Position numbers and translations under genes: made by a program. This document shows positions 7,889 to 15,212 of a stretch of 15,284 nt of DNA, piece after piece. The DNA is taken from contig JAJRTK010000181.1 in NCBI GenBank assembly GCA_024278345.1, positions 1 through 15,284 on the forward strand, given 5' to 3'. The notes under the pieces were generated by a model. That model ran no database searches. It was not told the origin of the DNA and worked only from the letters and a program-made list of their open reading frames with translations. Numbering within the stretch: the first letter of the stretch is position 1; every line of letters starts with the position of its first letter. Origin of the DNA: a bacterium. Its GTDB lineage: Bacteria; CSSED10-310; JAJRTK01.

Positions 7889-7981
7889 AACCTACCTCCT
7901 CGGGGCCTCGATATCGTGTGTGATTGCCCACGAGGCTCCATCTACTTCGCAACTCGGCCGTCGGAACTCCCGGCGACGGTG

Positions 7982-8054
<73 letters not shown>

Positions 8055-8067
8055 GGAAAACTGTCCT

Positions 8068-8097
8068 ACACTAGCTCGAACACGGTGCCAGTTTCAA
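8068..8097 (-). promoter_or_regulatory. Candidate sigma-70-type promoter for the tRNA
   Basis: On the minus strand, TTGAAA (8097-8092) and TAGTGT (8073-8068) are 18 nt apart. This places a transcription start a few bases before the tRNA 5' end at 8054, after the dnaG stop. The -35 box is good and the -10 box weak. Confidence 0.35.
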
Positions 8098-8122
8098 CCC
8101 CAGATGTTTCGGCCCGCACTGC

Positions 8123-9910
8123 TCAGTCAGCCATCTCCATTCGTTCCTCCTGCTGTTCCTGGAGCAAGAAGAGGAATCGCTTTTGGAGTTCCCGAAGCTC
8201 TTGGAGGTTCCCTATTTGGTAGGCCTTCTGAATCTGCCGCCGCAGTGTTTCGAGCTCTTGTTCGATACCTTGGAGATTCATGAGATGCAGGCAGCCTCTG
8301 AATTCGGCCACGAGGTTGTACTGGAGACTTTCTGCTTCAAAGACCCACTGGCTCACCTGGCTCTTCAGAGCCTCGGACCCAAGTCGCTCCAGGATCTCCG
8401 GAATCCTGGGAGGGTGTTCGTCGGAATAGAGAGAACTCAAGACGCCCATGAGCTCTTGCGATTGTGGGTGCCGAAGTTCCGCGGGATCTCGTTGTTCCAG
8501 ATACTCCACCAGGAGTTCTGGCTGTAGGACGATGGCGCGGAGCAAACGTTTTTCCAGCTCGCCCATGGGGCTGGAAGGGGGCGGCTGGTCTGGAAGGCGC
8601 CGAGGGCGGCCTGTGGGCTCTTTCCGCTCCAGAAGCTCTTGAACGTGCCTCGTTTCGGCAGCCAAGTGCTCGGCAACGAATGCCACGGAGCTGGAGCGTT
8701 CCACCGGATCGGGGATCTTCTGGATGAGAGGCAGCATCTTTGCAACGGCTCGAGCCCGGTTCCTTGGGGTCGGCGGCCCCATTTCGCTCAAAGCCTGATT
8801 GCCATAGAATAGGAGGGCTTCTGGCGCGGCGGCAATACGGGCTTCCAATGCCTTTTTCCCTTCCGCGACCACGTAGTCGGCCGGATCCTTGTGTCGATCC
8901 AGGGTTGCGATCCGGACATCGAACCCTTCGCCAATCATGATTTCGGCCGCCCGCTGTTGACTCTTCTGGCCGGCTTCGTCCCTGTCGAAACAAAGAACCA
9001 CCCGATCCGTATACCGGCGAATGAGCCGTGCGTGCCCCTGGGTGAGCGATGTTCCCAGTGATGCGGCCACGTTCCGGATACCGTGGCAATAAGGAAGAAC
9101 CTGATCGAAGTAGCCTTCCACCAGAAGAAGAAACCCTGTCTCCCGGATCGCCTCCTTGGCCAAGTGCAAACCAAAAAGCTGCCGCCCCTTGTGGTAGATG
9201 GGAGACTCTGGAGAATTGATGTATTTGGCCGGATCATCGCCCAGTGCGCGACCGCCAAAGCCCAGTATGGCGCCGAAGGGATCGGTGATGGGGAAGAGCA
9301 GCCGGTTTCGGAAGCGGTCGTACCTGTGTGACTCGGAACCCGATGCCCGTTTGATGAGGCCGGACTGTTCGAGCTCGGCCGGTTCGAATCCTTGCGATTC
9401 CAGAGCCTTCTTCAAGAAGTCCCAGCGCTCCGGAGCCAGCCCAAGGCCGAGTTCTTGCGCTTGTTCCAGGGACAAGCCCCTGTGGAGAAGATAGCGGCGG
9501 CCCACTTCGCCGTCTGGCTCCTGAAACAAGAATTGCGAATAGAGTGCCGCTGCCGCGGCGTGGATGGCCCGAAGCCGATCCTTGGCGTTTCGCGTCGGGC
9601 CTTGGCGGCCCGTTGTCCTGAGCTCGACACCCGCACGCTCCGCCAGGGTTCGCAGCGCCTCTGGAAAGCTGAGCCCTTCGTACTCCATGAGAAAACTGAA
9701 GACGTCTCCACTGGCGCCACATCCAAAGCAGCGGTAGAACTGACGTTGGGCATGAACGTGAAAGGACGGGGTCTTTTCCTTGTGAAATGGGCAGAGCCCC
9801 TTGTGGTTCTGCCCCGCCCTTCGGAGACGGACGTACTGTCCGACGAGATCGACGAGGTCGATCCGGGCACGGATCTCTTCACGTGTTTTGTCGTCGAACG
9901 GTGTCATCAT
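8123..9910 (-). CDS. dnaG: DNA primase DnaG
   Basis: Synthesises RNA primers at the replication fork and is recruited by the DnaB helicase. With the ATG at 9910 the protein is 595 aa, normal for DnaG. The N-terminal CHC2 zinc-binding domain has C40, H43, C61 and C64. The RNA-polymerase core includes PFGAILGFGGRAL (about 211-223), and the TOPRIM metal site has E265 (LLLVEGYFD) and D309/D311 (LCFDRDEAG). The C-terminal region (about 440-595) is helical and Gln/Glu-rich, as expected for the DnaB-binding domain. The reading frame extends to a TTG at 9928, but that lacks a Shine-Dalgarno; ATG at 9910 or 9907 gives the usual N-terminus leading into TREEIRARIDLVDLV. It is divergent from ftsE, and their promoters must share about 130 bp. 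No rpoD follows; a tRNA gene does. Confidence 0.95.
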   Translation of the reverse strand: MMTPFDDKTREEIRARIDLVDLVGQYVRLRRAGQNHKGLCPFHKEKTPSFHVHAQRQFYRCFGCGASGDVFSFLMEYEGLSFPEALRTLAERAGVELRTTGRQGPTRNAKDRLRAIHAAAAALYSQFLFQEPDGEVGRRYLLHRGLSLEQAQELGLGLAPERWDFLKKALESQGFEPAELEQSGLIKRASGSESHRYDRFRNRLLFPITDPFGAILGFGGRALGDDPAKYINSPESPIYHKGRQLFGLHLAKEAIRETGFLLLVEGYFDQVLPYCHGIRNVAASLGTSLTQGHARLIRRYTDRVVLCFDRDEAGQKSQQRAAEIMIGEGFDVRIATLDRHKDPADYVVAEGKKALEARIAAAPEALLFYGNQALSEMGPPTPRNRARAVAKMLPLIQKIPDPVERSSSVAFVAEHLAAETRHVQELLERKEPTGRPRRLPDQPPPSSPMGELEKRLLRAIVLQPELLVEYLEQRDPAELRHPQSQELMGVLSSLYSDEHPPRIPEILERLGSEALKSQVSQWVFEAESLQYNLVAEFRGCLHLMNLQGIEQELETLRRQIQKAYQIGNLQELRELQKRFLFLLQEQQEERMEMAD

Positions 9911-10043
9911 GGGAGTGACTCTACCCAAGGCGGGTTCGTTTCGTCGAGCAGGCGCCTGATTTTGACGTTCTTCCTTCCTTGCTGGAGGATGTACTCTGGT
10001 TTTCGAGCCTGATAACTTGGGGGAAACCCTTGGCGGAGGCGAC

Positions 10044-10754
10044 GTGATCCGATTCGATAACGTGGAGCACCACTATGGCGGCCGGCCTTCGTTAGTGGGA
10101 GTCGATTTCCAGATCGAACAGGGGGAGTTTGTTTTTCTGACAGGTCCCACCGGTGCCGGGAAATCGACGCTTCTCCGACTGATCCTGGGCCGGGAGCTTT
10201 GCCGCGAAGGGCGAGTCAGTGTCTTTGGGCGGGATCTGGCGAGTCTCGGGTGCCGTGACCGGGCGCGTCACCGGAGGAAGGTTGGTGTCGTCTTCCAGGA
10301 TTTCAAGCTGTTGGCATCTCGGACGGTTCGGGACAACGTGGCCCTGGTGTTGCGCCTGCGCGGAGTCTTGCCGTCGGAGCTGGAAGGCGCGATCCGGCGG
10401 GCTCTCGTTCTCGTAGGACTTGATGAGTACATTGACCGGCGAGTCAAGACTCTTTCTGGTGGCGAACAGCAGCGGGTTGCCATTGCCCGGGCTATCGTCG
10501 CCTCTCCGCCTCTTCTCATGGCCGACGAGCCCACCGGGAATCTCGATCCCGTCACCGCGGCGGAAACGATGCATCTCTTTCTGGATGTCCAGGATCGCGG
10601 GGGAACCGTGATCGTTGCCACCCACAATCTGGAACTCGTCCGGATGCTGGGCCAAAGGGTCATCGCTCTCAAGAAGGGTCAGATCGTTTCCGACCAGCCC
10701 AGCGTGCTTCACCGCGTCTCTTCTTCCAGTCTCCAACCTTCCCTTTGGGATTAG
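10044..10754 (+). CDS. ftsE: Cell-division ABC transporter ATP-binding protein FtsE
   Basis: Cytoplasmic ATPase that with the membrane protein FtsX activates septal peptidoglycan hydrolases. The 236-aa product has Walker A (GPTGAGKST, 34-42), Q-loop Q85 ([10 protein letters not shown]), signature LSGGEQQR (137-144), Walker B ([12 protein letters not shown], 157-168) and H-loop H194. The GTG at 10044 gives the family-typical start MIRF-(D/E)-NV, and GGAGG at 10035-10039 lies just upstream; a longer frame opens at a TTG at 10017. The close match to FtsE's N-terminus and its short length favour FtsE over LolD-type relatives, although MacB/LolD-like ATPases share these motifs. Oddly, no ftsX follows: the next 185 bp hold only a repeat, and then a convergent FHA gene. 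The C-terminal tail (about 220-236) is Ser-rich. Confidence 0.88.
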   Translation: MIRFDNVEHHYGGRPSLVGVDFQIEQGEFVFLTGPTGAGKSTLLRLILGRELCREGRVSVFGRDLASLGCRDRARHRRKVGVVFQDFKLLASRTVRDNVALVLRLRGVLPSELEGAIRRALVLVGLDEYIDRRVKTLSGGEQQRVAIARAIVASPPLLMADEPTGNLDPVTAAETMHLFLDVQDRGGTVIVATHNLELVRMLGQRVIALKKGQIVSDQPSVLHRVSSSSLQPSLWD

Positions 10755-10840
10755 CCGAGGCCGTTGTCCAGGCGCCGGGATTGAAAAAGCGCGGTGGCGA
10801 TGCCTTCAGGGGGATTGGGAGCAATCCAAGGGTGTTGAAT

Positions 10841-10900
10841 GGCGAGTGGCGGCGGACGGACTGCCGCCGACGGGAGCGGAAGACAACCCTCAAAAAAAAA
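10841..10900 (-). repeat. Dispersed intergenic repeat, copy B
   Basis: This lies in the 185-bp convergent gap between the ftsE and FHA stops. It shares 20 of 21 bases with copy A from 10869 (GACGGGAGCGGA, AAG, A/G, CAACCC) and ends in nine A residues (10892-10900), which read as a T9 tract on the minus strand downstream of the FHA gene. GGCGGC (10848-10853) and GCCGCC (10863-10868) can form a stem inside the element. A separate small hairpin, GGATTG-GGAG-CAATCC, is at 10812-10827. Neither stem is directly followed by a T-run in the right orientation, so classical terminator function is unproven. Confidence 0.75.
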
Positions 10901-10939
10901 CGCGATAGGTTGGCAACTTCTGGGATGGATCGGGCTAGA

Positions 10940-11473
10940 TCAAGAGGTTTTGCGTGCGGATTCCGCCGGGGTCGGTACAATGCTCTGGGAAGGAACTCTT
11001 GAAATCGCACCGTTTGGCCACTTTTGATAAGGCTCCGTGGGATCGCCTTCCTGTATCGTTGCCAGAGAAGGTCCCCGGCTGCTCCGCCGTCCGGATCCAA
11101 GACTGGCATTGAGCGGCGGGAGCATCATCACCAGAATCCTGGTCTTTCCCACCCTTAGCACGTCTCCTTGGCGAAGCCGTTGCGCCTGCTGGACAAGAGA
11201 TCCGTTGAGATACGTGCCGTTGGAGGAGTCACAGTCAAGAATCGTCCAACGTTCATCAAGGAAAACGATCTCAGCATGACGCCGGGACACTTTCCGATCT
11301 CGGACTCGAAGTGAACAGGAGCTGTCTCGGCCGATGGTCACCGTCCCTGAGCGGAGCATCACATCCCGGCGCTGGCCGTCCGGCGAGATCAGGCAAAGCC
11401 GCAGGCAGCCATTCTCGCGTGTTTCCAGAAGCTCCTTGGCCGAACCATCGCTTTTGGGCGCATCACATTCCAT
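10940..11473 (-). CDS. FHA-domain protein
   Basis: Small cytoplasmic protein predicted to bind phosphothreonine peptides through a forkhead-associated domain (about residues 25-117 of 177). The binding-site residues are present: G48-R49, S63-R-R-H66, then N85-G86 (SSNGT) and N90-G91. A basic, Ser/Pro-rich tail of about 60 residues follows and is likely disordered. There is no signal peptide or membrane segment. The ATG at 11473 is chosen because GAGGA lies 9 nt upstream; a TTG at 11476 is in frame. No Ser/Thr kinase or phosphatase gene is in the window, so the phosphorylated partner is unknown. It is convergent with ftsE and divergent from the ligase gene. Confidence 0.88.
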   Translation of the reverse strand: MECDAPKSDGSAKELLETRENGCLRLCLISPDGQRRDVMLRSGTVTIGRDSSCSLRVRDRKVSRRHAEIVFLDERWTILDCDSSNGTYLNGSLVQQAQRLRQGDVLRVGKTRILVMMLPPLNASLGSGRRSSRGPSLATIQEGDPTEPYQKWPNGAISRVPSQSIVPTPAESARKTS

Positions 11474-11512
11474 CAATCTTAGTCCTCAAAAGACGAAACC
11501 GTGCAGGAAGAT

Positions 11513-11542
11513 ATCCTACCTGATGATTATCGGTGAGATCAA
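11513..11542 (-). promoter_or_regulatory. Candidate promoter for the FHA gene
   Basis: On the minus strand, TTGATC (11542-11537) and TAGGAT (11518-11513) are separated by 18 nt, each matching 4 of 6 consensus bases. The predicted transcription start leaves a leader of about 30 nt before the ATG at 11473. Confidence 0.35.
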
Positions 11543-11616
11543 AGAGTTTGTTGCTCGATGGTGAGGTTCGATGACCCTGGTGGCCAGTGCCGCGCTCATG
11601 GTGGAAGAGCGCTGGA

Positions 11617-11656
11617 GCGGATCCGGGATGAAGTTTCCGGGGATCCGCGGGAAACT
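11617..11656. promoter_or_regulatory. Two interleaved inverted repeats upstream of the ligase gene
   Basis: GCGGATCC (11617-11624) is an exact inverted match to GGATCCGC (11641-11648), and AGTTTCC (11632-11638) to GGAAACT (11650-11656). The second pair's left arm lies in the first pair's loop and the reverse is also true, so only one hairpin can form at a time. The site lies 70-110 bp before the ligase ATG, in the divergent gap with the FHA gene. It could be an operator or an RNA switch. Function is inference. Confidence 0.4.
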
Positions 11657-11666
11657 CGGGATAGTG

Positions 11667-11694
11667 TTGCCGGAAGGATGTTGGGCGGTATAGA
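11667..11694 (+). promoter_or_regulatory. Candidate promoter for the ligase gene
   Basis: TTGCCG (11667-11672) and TATAGA (11689-11694) are 16 nt apart, each matching 4 of 6 consensus bases. Transcription would start near 11701, about 25 nt before the ATG at 11726. If this is the real promoter, the adjacent dyads (11617-11656) lie upstream of it and would act as DNA sites rather than RNA. Confidence 0.3.
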
Positions 11695-11725
11695 AATTCC
11701 GCGAATCGACGGAAGGGAATGAGCC

Positions 11726-13153
11726 ATGGGGAAAGAGAGATTGACGGGTTGGATGGAGTCCTTCCCCTTGAACCGAAGCCCGGGTGGCTTGGCGGTACTG
11801 GGGTTGTTTGTTCTGCTGGTAGGAGCGGGCGGCGGCTGGAGCCCACTTTTGAGCGCGGCCTTGTTTGTGGGGGGCATGGGTGGCGTCATGGCGATGGCGG
11901 CGTTGGTGGAACCCAGGCTACCGCTGTTTTGTTTGGCCTTCACGGTGACCGTTTTTTGGAAGGACGACACCCTTATCGATCTTGGGTTGGCGTTGACTCC
12001 GGATCGCCTGTTTGTCGGTCTTTTAGCTTTGGGATTCATCTGGCGGATGCTTCGCCTGCGTTCCGCGGTGGTAAAACTCCCCCTAGCGCTTCCCATGGTG
12101 GCGCTTCTTCTGGCCGCGGGACTCGGGTTGCTCCATTCGCTCCGACCGTTGGAGGCGGTTCTCCAACAGTTCTACAATTTGGCGGTGGGCCTGCTCGTCC
12201 TCGTGGCATCTCGGAGTCTGGTCGGGCGCGAGGAACGGTCCCGCTGGCTTGCCGTTCTCGTTGCCGCCGCCGCCTATGTCGCGGTCTTGGGTCTTTGGGA
12301 AACCATTTCGGGGCGCTATATCTTTCCAGCGGAAGCTCTCCATTATCGGGGCAACTGGCTCCGCGCGGCATCGACATTTCGGAACCCGGTTCCCTTTGGC
12401 GCTTATCTGGCCATGATGGCGCCGGTGGCCTGGTCTCTGCTTGGGAGCACCACCGGGCGGTGGGCCAGGATCGGGTGCGTCGCTTGCCTCGCCGCGATCC
12501 TCCTGGGCCTTGCCGCCAGCTTTAGCCGGCAGGCCTATTTAGCCCTTTTTGCGGCGGTCGTTGCCATGGCGGGGGTTCGCCGAGGCCTTGCCGGGCCGCT
12601 TCTTGGGCTTGCCGCCGCCGGAATGATGGCCGTCCTGACTTCCGCGCTCTGGCTTGGACCGGTGGCTGCTGTTTTCTTTGACTACTATTCCGTGACCAAT
12701 ATCTACCATCGCCTTTACATGAGCCGCGTGGCCCTTCACCTGATGATCGAGAATCCCATACTTGGCGTGGGGCTGGGCAGTTTTCGCGAATTGGCCTTCA
12801 AAGTGAACCCATTCGGCGGTCTCAAGACCCCCCACTATGGACAGCATCCGACGACGCACGATGCCTACTTGACTCTGGGTGCGGAGCTCGGGCTGCCCGG
12901 GCTTCTACTTTTCGCGGCGCTCATCGTCACCGCCATCGGTCGCGCAGCCCTTGCCTGCCGAACCGCCGGCACGAAACGGGATGTGGCCATGGAGGGCGGG
13001 CTTCTGGGCGGAATCGTGGCCTTCGCCGTGGGATCTCTTTTCCTGAATTGCCACGAGTACCTGGGCCTCAGCACGGTCTTCTTTTTTCTTGTGGGGCTGG
13101 GAGGCCGGCCTGGTCAGGGAAAGGCCCTTGGGCCAGGCGTTGGAATAGAGTGA
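11726..13153 (+). CDS. O-antigen ligase/polymerase-like membrane protein (Wzy_C/WaaL type)
   Basis: Polytopic inner-membrane protein of 475 aa with roughly ten to twelve hydrophobic segments. The family transfers or polymerises undecaprenyl-linked glycans on the periplasmic face. Diagnostic features are SFSRQAYLALF (about 265-275), NIYHRLYMSR followed by ENPILGVGLGSF (325-353, with candidate catalytic arginines R329 and R334), and the large periplasmic loop ending in THDAYLTLGAELGLPGLLLF (377-396, including H378), the typical ligase pattern. WaaL, Wzy polymerases and some protein O-glycosyltransferases share this layout, so the exact substrate cannot be read from sequence. The ATG has a GGAAGGGA run upstream at good spacing. 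No glycosyltransferase or other surface-polysaccharide gene lies beside it, which is unusual for a Wzy but normal for a ligase. The tail after the last membrane segment is Gly-rich. Confidence 0.87.
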   Translation: MGKERLTGWMESFPLNRSPGGLAVLGLFVLLVGAGGGWSPLLSAALFVGGMGGVMAMAALVEPRLPLFCLAFTVTVFWKDDTLIDLGLALTPDRLFVGLLALGFIWRMLRLRSAVVKLPLALPMVALLLAAGLGLLHSLRPLEAVLQQFYNLAVGLLVLVASRSLVGREERSRWLAVLVAAAAYVAVLGLWETISGRYIFPAEALHYRGNWLRAASTFRNPVPFGAYLAMMAPVAWSLLGSTTGRWARIGCVACLAAILLGLAASFSRQAYLALFAAVVAMAGVRRGLAGPLLGLAAAGMMAVLTSALWLGPVAAVFFDYYSVTNIYHRLYMSRVALHLMIENPILGVGLGSFRELAFKVNPFGGLKTPHYGQHPTTHDAYLTLGAELGLPGLLLFAALIVTAIGRAALACRTAGTKRDVAMEGGLLGGIVAFAVGSLFLNCHEYLGLSTVFFFLVGLGGRPGQGKALGPGVGIE

Positions 13154-13207
13154 CCGAATAAGGTGCTAAGCTTGAAGACGGATTCCAGATCGACTAGGAT
13201 TCCGCCC

Positions 13208-14122
13208 ATGAATGGCTCGGCCAAAAAATCAGTGGAAATCCAGTGTGAGAGCTGCGGCGCCAAGATGACCGTGGAGGCGGATCTCCGCACTGCGATCTGC
13301 CCTTATTGCGGCTCGCCGTCGGTGATCGAGCGACCGCCTTCAGAAGATCGGCCTCAGCCGGAATTTGCGCTGGCCTTCGAAGTGGACAAGAAGCGCGCGG
13401 AGAAACTTGTCAAGGATTGGATCGCCAGCCGCGGTATGTTCTCCCGGTCCGACTTCAAGAAGAACGCTCGGATTGAAGACGTCAAGGGGGTTTATCTACC
13501 GGCCTACCTCTACAACGCCGTGGCTCGGGCCGATTATAGCGCCTCCATCGGCGAGGAATACCAGGAAACGGAGTACTACACCGATTCCGACGGCAAGCGG
13601 CAATCCCGAACGGTGACAAAAACCGAGTGGCGCCGCTTGTCTGGCCGTTACGCCACCTACGTGGCCGACATCGTGGTGACAGCCTCCAAGGGCATCGAGA
13701 ATTCGGAGCTCGAGCGAGTCGAGCCCTTCGACATGCGGATGCTCCGTCGGTACGACTCGGCACTGCTCTCGGGTTGGATCGCCGAAGAACCCTCCCTGGG
13801 GCCTGAAGAATGCCTTCAAATGGCCCACGACGAGACCATGGAACAACTCGGGAAGGATCTCGGCAACTTCATGCCAGGCGACAGCTACCGGAGTCTGGAA
13901 TTCGACGCCAAGGTCACGGACGAAATCACCAATCTGGCCCTCGTACCCCTTTGGGTCTTCGTGGCCCGGTACGCGGAGGATCGACCACCAGTGCGGATTT
14001 TGCTCAATGGCCAAACGGGAAAGGCCGGCGGTGACGTGCCTCTCTCCTGGCTCAAGATTACACTGGCCGTCGCAGCCGTGATCGGTGCCATCATCTTTGC
14101 CTGGATTCGGTGGGGATCATGA
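13208..14122 (+). CDS. Zinc-ribbon, C-terminally membrane-anchored protein (paralog 1)
   Basis: Not a characterised protein, though similar zinc-ribbon proteins occur in many bacteria. The 304-aa product starts with one zinc ribbon (C13, C16, C31, C34), then a soluble domain (about 52-283), and ends in one hydrophobic helix (284-301) followed by RWGS, so it is probably tail-anchored with the bulk in the cytoplasm. The C-terminal motif LLNGQTGKAGGDVPLSWLKI is shared in degenerate form with the next gene. The frame opens at a GTG at 13163, but the ATG at 13208 has AGGA 9 nt upstream and directly precedes the zinc ribbon, so it is preferred. It follows the ligase gene after about 54 bp and overlaps the next gene by 4 bases. 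It has no enzymatic motif I can see; a scaffold or nucleic-acid/protein-binding role is a guess. Confidence 0.85.
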   Translation: MNGSAKKSVEIQCESCGAKMTVEADLRTAICPYCGSPSVIERPPSEDRPQPEFALAFEVDKKRAEKLVKDWIASRGMFSRSDFKKNARIEDVKGVYLPAYLYNAVARADYSASIGEEYQETEYYTDSDGKRQSRTVTKTEWRRLSGRYATYVADIVVTASKGIENSELERVEPFDMRMLRRYDSALLSGWIAEEPSLGPEECLQMAHDETMEQLGKDLGNFMPGDSYRSLEFDAKVTDEITNLALVPLWVFVARYAEDRPPVRILLNGQTGKAGGDVPLSWLKITLAVAAVIGAIIFAWIRWGS

Positions 14123-15102
14123 CGCGGAAGGACAATCCAGTGGCTTCCTGTCGCCGCTGCAAGAGCGAATTGGAGAAGGGAGATCTCCGCTGCCCTGTCT
14201 GCGCCCAACCCACGGAAACCGTCCATGCCGAAGAACGGAACCAAGTCGATGTCGATCTCCTTCGGTGCAAGGGCTGCGGCGCCGCCGTTTCCTACGACGC
14301 GGAACAAAAGGCCCCCGTCTGTGCCTTCTGCGGAGCAGTCCTCGAGCACCAGAAAGTAACGGATCCACCGGAGCAAACCGAGCTCTACCTGCCCTTCACC
14401 GTCAGTGGCGCCGACGCCAAGACCGCCGTCATGAAATGGTTGGCCACTTTGGGCTGGTTTCGCCCGGGGGATCTCAAGTCCTCAAGCCGAGTGGACTCGC
14501 TCCAGCCTCTTTTCTGGGTGGGCTGGCTCTGCAATGCCCAAGCTCAGGTGAGCTGGGCGGCGGACTCCAACCAAGGGGCTCGCCGGTCCGCCTGGGCGCC
14601 CCATTCGGGGCAGACCACCATGCGGTTCGAGGATACCGTGGTCTCCGCCTCCAGGGGGCTCACCACCAAAGAGGCCAGGAGCCTTGCTTCCACCTACGAT
14701 TATGGCGAAAACCTGACACCGCGGCCACCCGCGGATTCAGAGCTCGGCGCTAAACCTGTGTTCGAGCAGTTCGACGTACAGAGGTCCATGGCCCGACAGG
14801 AGGTCCTTTCCCAGCTCACCGAAGTCGCACGGGAACAGGTGGAGCTGACCGAGATCCCCGGAACCAGATTCCGGAAGGTGCACGTGGCGCTCCAGCTTCG
14901 ATCTCTGCGGACCCGGCGAGTGGCCTTGCCGGCCTTTGTCTTGTCTTACCGCTACCGGGATAAGGCCTACCGGGCTGTCGTATCGGGCCAGAATGCCGCA
15001 CACGTGGTGGGCGACGCGCCATACAGTTGGCCAAGAATTGCCGCCGTCGTGCTCGCGGGCATCGGGTTGATCCTGCTTGGAGTGCGCTGGTTCACGGGGT
15101 GA
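14119..15102 (+). CDS. Double zinc-ribbon, C-terminally membrane-anchored protein (paralog 2)
   Basis: A 327-aa paralog of the preceding gene. It has two zinc ribbons (C11, C14, C25, C28 and C50, C53, C68, C71), a soluble domain (about 88-304) and one C-terminal hydrophobic helix (about 306-322). Homology to paralog 1 shows in three places: LPFTVSGADAKTAVMKWLA versus LAFEVDKKRAEKLVKDWIA; the FxxxDxK stretch (FRPGDLK versus FSRSDFK); and SGQNAAHVVGDAPYSWPRI versus NGQTGKAGGDVPLSWLKI. The N-terminal extra ribbon is the main difference. The ATG at 14119 overlaps the upstream TGA (ATGA), giving translational coupling, so it is preferred over the GTG at 14110. The pair may form a heteromeric membrane complex (inference). 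Function is unknown. Confidence 0.85.
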   Translation: MTRKDNPVASCRRCKSELEKGDLRCPVCAQPTETVHAEERNQVDVDLLRCKGCGAAVSYDAEQKAPVCAFCGAVLEHQKVTDPPEQTELYLPFTVSGADAKTAVMKWLATLGWFRPGDLKSSSRVDSLQPLFWVGWLCNAQAQVSWAADSNQGARRSAWAPHSGQTTMRFEDTVVSASRGLTTKEARSLASTYDYGENLTPRPPADSELGAKPVFEQFDVQRSMARQEVLSQLTEVAREQVELTEIPGTRFRKVHVALQLRSLRTRRVALPAFVLSYRYRDKAYRAVVSGQNAAHVVGDAPYSWPRIAAVVLAGIGLILLGVRWFTG

Positions 15103-15212
15103 AAAGTCTGGTCAGGTTGCACTCACGTTGCACGAATCCACCAAAACGCTTTCTGGCCTCGGTCATGGTACCGGCCACCCGAAAAAAGCGCGCAGCGCAC
15201 AAAGATGTGGGT

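Noticed and set aside
10745-11002. Possible 85-aa ftsX remnant directly after ftsE
   Set aside because: The translation is basic, has no membrane segment, crosses the dispersed repeat and runs into the FHA gene antisense; there is no FtsX resemblance.
11719-12525. Plus-strand open frame of 268 aa overlapping the ligase gene
   Set aside because: It is in a different frame of a gene with a continuous membrane-protein pattern and conserved ligase motifs; its Gly/Arg/Ser-rich product is typical of a shadow frame.
15165-15200. Possible fourth copy of the dispersed repeat (A-tract near 15182)
   Set aside because: Only the A-tract and a short GGGT-like segment on the complement agree; the 12-mer core is absent.
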